DNA of 24,556 bases. Source: UBA1876 sp964515395 (GTDB taxonomy: Bacteria > Synergistota > Synergistia > Synergistales > Thermovirgaceae). The notes under the pieces are model-generated. The model worked only from the letters and a program-made list of their open reading frames with translations. It was not told where the DNA came from and ran no database searches. Location of the stretch: contig CAZERC010000022.1 of the NCBI GenBank assembly GCA_964515395.1, forward strand, positions 1 through 24,556, written 5' to 3'. How positions within the stretch are numbered: position 1 is the stretch's first letter; every line of letters begins with the position of its first letter. Positions 1 to 5,527 of the stretch are shown here, piece after piece. Made by a program: the position numbers and the translations under genes.

Positions 1-1010
1 GGCCCCGCCGGGGAACTGGCCAGGCTGAAATTGTGCGCGATTCCGGCACCGACAAGCATACCGAGCATAAAAACCGCCGCGTCGCCGTCACCCTCTCCGC
101 TCATGATAAACTGCCGCCCCGGACACCCGCCTGCCAGCGTGAAGGCTAGACCGGAGAGCACCATGCCCATGCCGTTCCAGAGCACGTTGGTGTGGGCCAC
201 GGGCTGTCCTTCGAAGCCGAGCCTGAACTGCCCCAGGATGAGGTTGGTCACCAGGGCCGCGGCAAGAAAGGCCATAACGCCGTTGAAAAGGTGGGCATCC
301 CTGAGCATGATCAGGTCCCGGAGGGCGCCTACGGTGCAGAAACGGCTGCGCTGCGCCCACCAGCCCACAAGAAGTCCCACACCGAGGGAGATGGCTACAG
401 GAGCCGCCATGGAGCCAGGCCCCTTTTCGGAAAAGAAGATCGCCGAAGCACCCTCTGGGCCGAAGCTTGGCTTGAGGATGACGAAAGCCAAAAGCGTCAC
501 GGCAACGGCGGGCATGATGTACCCCGCGGCCTTTTTCACGGGATAGCTCCGGCCCAGACTGAAGCCGTTCCAGAGGAAGGCGATGCCGATAGCTATTCCC
601 GCCGCGAGCCCGATGATCCCCGGCACGGCGTTCAGGTCACCGGCACTCAGGCGGATATACGCCCGCCAGGGACATCCTAGAAAGACCAGGGCTCCGATCA
701 TGGCAAAGACGCCGAGGAAAAACCTGATGATCGGGGAAGAACCTGTTCTTGGCTTGTACTCCCCGTACGTCAAGGAAGAAACAAAGGATCCGAGGATGAA
801 TCCCGCCAGTTCAGGTCGAAGATACTGGACCACGGCGGCCCTGTGGAGCCCGAGGGCCCCGGCAATGTCCCTGGTGAAACAGGCGACGCAAATCCCCATG
901 TTGCCGGGGTTCCCCAGGTACGTCAAAAGCGGCGCGAGGATCCCGACGGCAGCTCCCGTCAGGATGGGCCCCATGCGGGACATGAGCAAACGATTCAGTG
1001 ACTGGAACAT
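1..1010 (-). CDS. yedE: YedE-family selenium-linked membrane protein (C-terminus beyond window)
   Basis: Reading leftward from ATG 1008-1010 the frame stays open for 336 codons to the window edge, so the C-terminus is missing. The protein is strongly hydrophobic with about nine or ten membrane segments of the YeeE/YedE (sulfur/selenium transport) type. The N-terminal motif NPGNMGICVACFTRDIAGAL and the later cysteine motifs GCPWRAYIRL and GGCPGRQFIMSGEGDGDA are hallmarks of the YedE group associated with selenium metabolism. The likely role is moving a sulfur or selenium species across the inner membrane; the substrate is not proven for the family. A ribosome binding site (GGAAAGGTGG) lies 7-8 nt before the ATG. 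No other selenium gene (selABD, yedF) is visible here. The identification is firm and the transport role is inferred. Confidence 0.88.
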   Translation of the reverse strand, partial: MFQSLNRLLMSRMGPILTGAAVGILAPLLTYLGNPGNMGICVACFTRDIAGALGLHRAAVVQYLRPELAGFILGSFVSSLTYGEYKPRTGSSPIIRFFLGVFAMIGALVFLGCPWRAYIRLSAGDLNAVPGIIGLAAGIAIGIAFLWNGFSLGRSYPVKKAAGYIMPAVAVTLLAFVILKPSFGPEGASAIFFSEKGPGSMAAPVAISLGVGLLVGWWAQRSRFCTVGALRDLIMLRDAHLFNGVMAFLAAALVTNLILGQFRLGFEGQPVAHTNVLWNGMGMVLSGLAFTLAGGCPGRQFIMSGEGDGDAAVFMLGMLVGAGIAHNFSLASSPAG

Positions 1011-1391
1011 TCAAAAACCACCTTTCCCGAAGTGTGAAGATCCATTCTTCCGCCAAGAGGCGGAATACCGACCGCGATATCGCGGGCGACGGCCGGACAG
1101 GCTCGAAAGGTGCCGGTTCCTGTAGCGGCACTCCGGGAAAGACGGAAGTTTCAATTGGTTTGTCGAAAGGGCTTGACGTCAGTTCAGGAAAGGACCGGGG
1201 AAAGGCTGAAGGAGTCCCCGCCCGAACCGCATTGCTTCAATGGGGCAAAAGCATTGTCCCGTCGACCCGGAGTGCCGAAGGCGCTCTCGCACCCCCGGGC
1301 GCGTGAATGCGGAACCCGCATTCCGGCCGGGCCTCACCGGCGGCTGCATACCATGGGCGAGTCCTCCTTTCTGTTGAAAAATATCGGGAAT
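1011..1391 (-). promoter_or_regulatory. Long leader of yedE with micro-ORF and hairpins
   Basis: No convincing protein gene lies here. Reading toward yedE, AGGAGG (1363-1368) precedes an ATG at 1352-1354 that opens a six-codon frame, MVCSRR, ending in TGA (1334-1336). Eighteen nt after that TGA comes the loop of a perfect hairpin with 8-bp arms and a GTT loop (1305-1323). Nearer yedE are a 7-bp hairpin with a 4-nt loop (1048-1065) and a 14-bp perfect palindrome (1072-1085). The arrangement resembles a regulatory leader. A SECIS-like, selenium-responsive function is only a hypothesis. Confidence 0.4.
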
Positions 1392-1423
1392 ATGATACCA
1401 CACAGGACAAGGCCGTTTGACAA
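1392..1423 (-). promoter_or_regulatory. Putative extended -10 promoter for the yedE leader
   Basis: On the minus strand TATCAT (1392-1397) is directly preceded by TGG (1398-1400), giving an extended -10 element. A -35-like TTGTCA lies at 1418-1423 with a long 20-bp spacer, which the extended -10 could partly offset. A 12-bp palindrome (CATTCCGGAATG, 1436-1447) just upstream could be an activator site. The remaining stretch from 1448 to 1598 shows no gene, only a weak AT-rich hairpin (roughly 1567-1588, arms TTCAAAA/TTTTGAA) after plcP. Confidence 0.4.
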
Positions 1424-1598
1424 TGTGGCTCCGCGCATTCCGGAATGGCCGTCTTTGTCCCGGACGCGGCGGTCCCCGGAGGATCTTGTTCCGCCGGCAG
1501 GGCATGCAGGATATGCCTTCGAGAATACGGGAAAAGGGCGGGACCGAAAAAGACCGGCGAAAACTTCAAAAGAAAGCTTTTTTGAAACAGTTCTGGGG

Positions 1599-2426
1599 CT
1601 AAACGGGCATGAGGACTTCCGTGCACGGGGTATTTTCGCGGGAAGGTATGTCATCCAGCAAAGGCCGTTCGCACATATCCTCGATGATGCGCCGGCCGTC
1701 CCAACGCACGATCGCCAGGGTCCCGTCGCTGTGCTCGACCAGGGCGGAGCAGCTTTCCACCCAATCACCGGTATTGCAATACAGAACGTCGTCCAGACAC
1801 TTGATCGACGGTCGGTGGATATGTCCGCAGATGACTCCCTGACAACCTGATTCTCGAGCGATTTCAAGAAGGGTGCTTTCGAAATCGCTGATAAATTTCA
1901 CGGCATCCTTTACCTTGTTCTTGAGGTACTCTGACAGTGACCAATAGGGGAGCCCCAGCCATGACCGTACCCAGCCTGTCAGGACATTCAGGTACAACGC
2001 CGCCCCGTAGGCGTTGTCTCCAAGAAATGCAAGCCATCTCCTGCAGGTCACCACAACATCGTATTCGTCACCGTGAATGACCAGAAAGGAACGTCCGTCG
2101 GCGGTTTTGTGGCCGGCTTTTCTGCAGAGGCGGATTCCCCCGAAGGAGTATCCGGCAAATTCATCCATGAATTCGTCATGGTTACCTGTCACGTAAAGTA
2201 CTTCGGTTTGCCTGGACATTTTCATGATCCGGCCCAGCACCCTGTTGTGCGATTGCGGCCAGACGGGCCGTTTCCGTAATTTCCACCCATCGATGATGTC
2301 GCCGACGAGGAAAAGCTTATCGCACTGGATGGTCCCCAGGAAAGAAACAAGGAGTTCCGCCTTGCACCATCTGGTTCCAAGATGAATATCCGAAATAAAG
2401 ACCGTCCGGTAGGCCCTTTTCTTCAT
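1599..2426 (-). CDS. plcP: PlcP/LpxH-like metallophosphoesterase, probable phospholipase C for lipid remodelling
   Basis: This 275-residue calcineurin-like phosphoesterase has all the expected metal ligands: SDIHLG (D13, H15), VGDIID (D43), GNHD (N82, H83), IHGDEYD (H118) and CGHIHRP (H202, H204). The segment WLAFLGDNAYGAALYLN and the closing TGDWVESCSALVEH match the COG2908 subgroup that includes PlcP, an Mn-dependent phospholipase C that removes phospholipid head groups during phosphate limitation, as well as UDP-2,3-diacylglucosamine hydrolase (LpxH). Sequence alone cannot separate the two activities. Context favours PlcP: its ATG overlaps the stop of a diacylglycerol glycosyltransferase (ATGA, 2423-2426) and the pair lies behind a PhoB box. 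In that pathway PlcP makes diacylglycerol, which the glycosyltransferase then glycosylates. Confidence 0.75.
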   Translation of the reverse strand: MKKRAYRTVFISDIHLGTRWCKAELLVSFLGTIQCDKLFLVGDIIDGWKLRKRPVWPQSHNRVLGRIMKMSRQTEVLYVTGNHDEFMDEFAGYSFGGIRLCRKAGHKTADGRSFLVIHGDEYDVVVTCRRWLAFLGDNAYGAALYLNVLTGWVRSWLGLPYWSLSEYLKNKVKDAVKFISDFESTLLEIARESGCQGVICGHIHRPSIKCLDDVLYCNTGDWVESCSALVEHSDGTLAIVRWDGRRIIEDMCERPLLDDIPSRENTPCTEVLMPV

Positions 2427-3574
2427 AAGTTCACCCCCGCATTTACCGGGATCGGACCCACCGTGGGAGGGCTTTTGCCGTAAACGATCTCCGCAGCGAC
2501 AGCTCGTGCAGCTTCAGGCCGGGCGATACCCCTGCAGGCCTCCTGCATTTGCAGAAGGCGCCCCCGGTTTCGATCGAGTTCCATGACCTTCTGCGGGAGT
2601 TCCTTGATATTTTTGACCCATTCACCCGCACCCGTTTTTTCGAGTATCTCCGCGTTTTTTGTTTCCTGACAGGGGATGGGGGCCACCAAAAGCATCGGCA
2701 GCAGGCAGCACGCCGCCTCTGCCGTTGTCAGTCCTCCCGGTTTCGTGATTAAAAGGTCCGATGACGCGAAAAGAGGGGGCACATTCCTCACGAAAGGCAA
2801 CACCGTCAGGTTTTGATCCCCGCCTGTTTCCGGCTTTTGTCTTCTCAACCGTTCAAACAAACCGGCGTTTCTCCCGGCTATGACCGTAAGCCTGACCCTT
2901 TTCACCCGTTCCAGTATCCCCGCTACCGCCTGGAGGATTTTTCCGTCCGGAATGGAACTCCCGAGCAAAAGCACATTGAGCGGATCTCCTTTTCCGGGAT
3001 CCCTTTCAGGCTCTCTGCAAAAAGCCCGCTTGACCGGAATGCCTGTGACCTTCGTACACGACTCGGGCACACCCATCATCCACAGCTTTCGGGCGGCGGC
3101 ATCAGTCGGGACGTGATACCTGTTTACATGGGCACAGATCCACATCCTGTGAACGTCCAGGTCGGTGACAACGACATGAAGTTCCCCTTTGTACAGGCCG
3201 CGGGCCTTCTGCCGGGCGACGGCATACATCGGCAAAAAGTGAGTGGCCACAACGCATTCCGGATTATTTTCTTCAAGAAATCTCGAAAAACGGGCTACGC
3301 GATCCACGCTGAACCGGTCGATCAACTGGACGATTTTGCTTTCTGACCGGTCCCTGTCGGTAATCCTGTACATTGCACGACAAAATGGCCTTGAATGTTC
3401 TCCGGCCAGATGGTATCCCTCGGAATAAACGGAACGGAATAAAGGGTCGGCAAACTGAAGGATATCTGCCGTTACCGGCTCTTTCCCCATGTCCCGCAAG
3501 GCTTCCGAAACCGCCTCAGCGGCAGCCCTGTGGCCGTTTCCCGAAGAGGTGTAAATCACGAACAAGGATTTCAT
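2423..3574 (-). CDS. MGDG synthase/UgtP-type diacylglycerol glycosyltransferase
   Basis: The protein (383 aa from the ATG at 3574) is a GT28-type, GT-B fold glycosyltransferase. The N-terminal domain opens with IYTSSGNGHRAAAEAV, corresponding to the GxGHxxA motif of plant MGDG synthases and Bacillus UgtP. The C-terminal domain carries LLITKPGGLTTAEAACCLLP, the usual nucleotide-sugar site, followed by IPCQETKNAEILEKTGAG. It would transfer a sugar from a UDP-sugar to diacylglycerol at the inner face of the membrane; glucose versus galactose cannot be told. A GTG start at 3583 is possible, but ATG 3574 has GGAAAGG about 8 nt upstream and begins directly with the conserved strand. It overlaps plcP by 4 nt and its promoter has a PhoB box. 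It plays the role of Agt in bacterial lipid renovation. Confidence 0.82.
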   Translation of the reverse strand: MKSLFVIYTSSGNGHRAAAEAVSEALRDMGKEPVTADILQFADPLFRSVYSEGYHLAGEHSRPFCRAMYRITDRDRSESKIVQLIDRFSVDRVARFSRFLEENNPECVVATHFLPMYAVARQKARGLYKGELHVVVTDLDVHRMWICAHVNRYHVPTDAAARKLWMMGVPESCTKVTGIPVKRAFCREPERDPGKGDPLNVLLLGSSIPDGKILQAVAGILERVKRVRLTVIAGRNAGLFERLRRQKPETGGDQNLTVLPFVRNVPPLFASSDLLITKPGGLTTAEAACCLLPMLLVAPIPCQETKNAEILEKTGAGEWVKNIKELPQKVMELDRNRGRLLQMQEACRGIARPEAARAVAAEIVYGKSPPTVGPIPVNAGVNL

Positions 3575-3655
3575 CAGCGGCACCTTTCCGGTCCCTCCCG
3601 GTTCACAACCCGGAGGACTCCGTCGTAAAATAAGGCGTTTACACGCCGTGACTTC

Positions 3656-3700
3656 ACTCTATCAGGGCTCTGTAACAGCTTTATGACATTTCTGTTTCAG
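3656..3700 (-). promoter_or_regulatory. PhoB-box promoter of the glycosyltransferase-plcP operon
   Basis: Read on the minus strand, three 7-bp half-sites recur at exactly 11-bp steps: CTGAAAC (3694-3700), ATGTCAT (3683-3689) and CTGTTAC (3672-3678). They agree with the PhoB consensus CTGTCAT-N4-CTGTCAC. Ten bp further lies a -10-like TAGAGT (3656-3661). The same spacing occurs at phoA and pstS in this window. Transcription would begin near 3649. A small hairpin (GGCGT/ACGCC, 3634-3647) sits at the presumed 5' end of the mRNA. Confidence 0.82.
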
Positions 3701-3825
3701 TTTCATCCCAAAAGATTGGACATCCCCCGGGAGTAAATGGAAACGGCGCCGATACCACCGCCCTGCCAAAAGACTCTCGCGGGAAACCGACCCGTGACGC
3801 GGTCTTTTTGCCCGCCTGTGCGCTC

Positions 3826-3966
3826 TCATTCGGCTTGAAAAATCCCTTTCGCTTCCAGACCTGCCTGAGCCCCATCGATTGTGCTCATTTGTTCATTCCC
3901 CGTCTGCTGCACCCCGGCCGAAAAGAGAAGCCCCCCGATAACGGCCGTCAGGGGGGCGACAGTGAC
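3826..3966 (-). pseudogene. C-terminal part of a small membrane-protein gene split by the insertion element
   Basis: This minus-strand remnant encodes 46 residues beginning VTVAPLTAVIGGLLFSAG and ending GLEAKGIFQAE before a TGA at 3826-3828. The first ~18 residues are hydrophobic; the rest is a polar tail. It joins in frame to the 15-codon start piece at 5376-5420, giving a 61-residue protein with one membrane segment (roughly residues 8-34) and a polar C-terminal tail. I do not recognise the family. Lying between phoA and the glycosyltransferase, both PhoB-controlled, it may have belonged to the phosphate response. The stretch between its stop and the PhoB box (3701-3825) holds no gene I can support. 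Confidence 0.6.
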
Positions 3967-4111
3967 GAGGTGCGCGGCAAGCTCCGCCTTTCAGGGCGGG
4001 GAAGGATAGCGCGGACGGCGTAGCCGTTCCTGGGGTTTCAGTGCGGGGTCCGCTGCTGCTCGATGCCGAATGTCGTTGTCATCGCTCATAGCCCAAGAAT
4101 ATAATTGAGCC

Positions 4112-5332
4112 ATGAAACGTCAACAAACCTTCAAGTACGAACTGATGCCGACCGGAGAACAGCAGCGCAAGATGCGCCGCTTTGCCGGGTCGTGCCGATT
4201 CGTGTATAACAAGGCGCTGGCGTTGCAGAAGGAACGCTACGAGCGGGGTGAGAAGAAGCTGGGGTATGCCGGGCTGTGCAAACGGCTTACCGAGTGGCGC
4301 AACAGTGCGGAAACGGCTTGGCTGGCCGATGCACCGGTTCACCCGTTGCAACAATCGCTCAAGGACCTGGAGCGGGCCTATGCCAACTTCTTTGCCAAGC
4401 GGGCCGGATTCCCGCGTTTCAAGAAGAAAGGCCGGTCCGACAGCTTCCGGTATCCCGACCCGAAGCAGATCAAGCTCGATCAGGCCAACAGCCGCCTGTT
4501 TCTGCCCAAGCTCGGCTGGCTGCGCTACCGCAACAGTCGGGCCGTGCTCGGCACGGTGAAGAACATCACCGTGAGCCAGTCGTGTGGCAAGTGGTTCGTA
4601 TCGATCCAGACCGAGCGCGAAGTAGAGCAGCCGATTCCGCATGGCTATGCGGTCGGCATCGATATGGGCATCGCCCGCTTCGCCACCCTCTCGGACGGTA
4701 CCTTCTACGCGCCGCTGGGCAGCTTCAAACGCCATGAGACGCGCTTGCGCAAGGCGCAACAGGCGCTGAGCCGCAAACGGAAATTCAGCAACAACTGGGA
4801 GAAGGCGAAAGCCCGCGTCCAGCGCATTCATTCCCGGATCGGCAATGCCCGCCGCGACTACCTGCACAAGACCTCGACCGAGATCAGCAAAAACCACGCG
4901 ATCGTGTGTATCGAGGATTTGCAGGTGCGGAACATGTCAAAGTCGGCGGCAGGCACAACCGAGCAGCCGGGCAGAAATGTTCGGGTCAAGTCCGGTTTGA
5001 ACAAGTCCATCCTCGATCAAGGCTGGTTCGAGTTCCGCCGCCAGTTGGACTACAAGCTGGCCTGGCGGGGCGGCTTGCTTGTCGCCGTGCCGCCAATGGA
5101 CACCAGTCGGACCTGCCCGTGCTGCGGATATGTATCGGCGGACAACCGCCGGACGCAGGCGCAATTCCTCTGCGTCGAATGCGGCTTCGAGGAAAACGCC
5201 GATGTGGTCGGCGCGATCAATGTTCTAAGGGCGGGACACGCCCGGTTCGCCTGTGAAGTGAGCGGTGCAGCAATGCCGCCAGCAGCAGGAACCCACCGAA
5301 GCGACTCAGGCACGGCTCGATGCCGCTCTTGA
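4112..5332 (+). CDS. tnpB: TnpB, RNA-guided nuclease of an IS200/IS605-family element
   Basis: The 406-residue protein has the full TnpB layout: an N-terminal OrfB helix-turn-helix region (KYELMPTGEQQRKMRRFAGS, residues 8-27), then a split RuvC domain with D184 in VGIDMGI, E268 in CIEDLQVRNMS and D364 in NADVVGAINVL. A four-cysteine zinc finger (C335, C338, C354, C357) sits between the last two. All three catalytic acids are present, so the nuclease should be active. In this family TnpB uses an omega RNA from the element's right end to cut DNA next to a short TAM, which helps the element persist. No tnpA is adjacent, so movement would need TnpA from elsewhere. Length is normal, with no frameshift. 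Confidence 0.93.
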   Translation: MKRQQTFKYELMPTGEQQRKMRRFAGSCRFVYNKALALQKERYERGEKKLGYAGLCKRLTEWRNSAETAWLADAPVHPLQQSLKDLERAYANFFAKRAGFPRFKKKGRSDSFRYPDPKQIKLDQANSRLFLPKLGWLRYRNSRAVLGTVKNITVSQSCGKWFVSIQTEREVEQPIPHGYAVGIDMGIARFATLSDGTFYAPLGSFKRHETRLRKAQQALSRKRKFSNNWEKAKARVQRIHSRIGNARRDYLHKTSTEISKNHAIVCIEDLQVRNMSKSAAGTTEQPGRNVRVKSGLNKSILDQGWFEFRRQLDYKLAWRGGLLVAVPPMDTSRTCPCCGYVSADNRRTQAQFLCVECGFEENADVVGAINVLRAGHARFACEVSGAAMPPAAGTHRSDSGTARCRS

Positions 5333-5375
5333 GCGCCGTAGGAATCTCCGGCCTTCAGGCCGGGGAGGATGTCAA
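5230..5375 (+). ncRNA. Probable omega RNA (right-end RNA) of tnpB
   Basis: In related elements the guide RNA covers the 3' end of tnpB and the right end of the element. Here the strong hairpin 5346-5365 followed by AGGATGTCAA (5366-5375) matches the 3' scaffold, and the guide would start at 5376 with GACGAGCAGTAAAAGGACGA. The 5' end given is approximate, and expression is inferred from the family only. Confidence 0.4.
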
Positions 5376-5420
5376 GACGAGCAGTAAAAGGACGAATATT
5401 TTTTCCTTTTTGTGGCTCAT
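5376..5420 (-). pseudogene. N-terminal part of a small membrane-protein gene split by the insertion element
   Basis: An excellent ribosome binding site (AGGAGGTGG, near 5429-5437) precedes ATG 5418-5420, which opens MSHKKEKIFVLLLLV. This is a basic start followed by a hydrophobic run, as in a membrane anchor or signal sequence. The frame then enters the right end of the insertion element and stops after a few codons (LTSSPA). The rest of the gene lies at 3826-3966. The start is about 40 bp beyond the hairpin that follows phoA, so it may have been expressed by read-through from phoA. Confidence 0.6.
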
Positions 5421-5458
5421 CTTTTCGTCCACCTCCTGAAAGATCTTTGCCGCAACAA

Positions 5459-5505
5459 GGCATCCGGGGGGACGATGGTCCGAAACCACCGTCCCCCCGG
5501 ATGCC
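5459..5505 (-). terminator. Long hairpin downstream of phoA
   Basis: A 47-nt near-perfect inverted repeat has 16-bp outer arms (GGCATCCGGGGGGACG and its complement), one A/C mismatch, 4 further pairs and a 5-nt loop. It begins 22 bp after the phoA stop. No long T-run follows on the minus strand, so it may terminate, stabilise the mRNA 3' end, or do both. Confidence 0.6.
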
Positions 5506-5527
5506 ACAAAAACCAGGACCGGTTCCC

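Larger units (their letters stand above)
3967..5375 (+). mobile_element. IS200/IS605-family element carrying only tnpB
   Basis: The element of about 1.41 kb carries tnpB but no tnpA transposase. Each end bears a similar subterminal hairpin: left CTCCGCC-TTTCAG-GGCGGGG (3982-4001), right CTCCGGCC-TTCA-GGCCGGGG followed by AGGATGTCAA (5346-5375). These match the terminal hairpins of the family, which TnpA recognises in trans. There is no long terminal inverted repeat. GACGAG occurs at 3964-3969 and again at 5376-5381, so the exact edges are uncertain by about 6 bp. I placed the left edge after the TAM-like GTGAC (3962-3966). Removing the element restores an open reading frame across the junction. 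Confidence 0.78.

Noticed and set aside
1334..1336. In-frame UGA at the end of the micro-ORF read as selenocysteine in a true selenoprotein
   Set aside because: The ~45 codons after the UGA, up to the next stop, are Arg/Gly/Ser/Pro-rich with no redox motif or conserved look. A regulatory reading is kept only as a hypothesis.
1179..1867. Several 100-250 codon open frames between yedE and plcP on both strands
   Set aside because: They overlap one another or run into plcP, are rich in Arg, Pro and Ser as expected of GC-rich non-coding frames, and show no domain-like sequence.
4079..4897. A 272-codon minus-strand open frame opposite tnpB
   Set aside because: It covers the reverse complement of the conserved TnpB domains and has no recognisable motif of its own.
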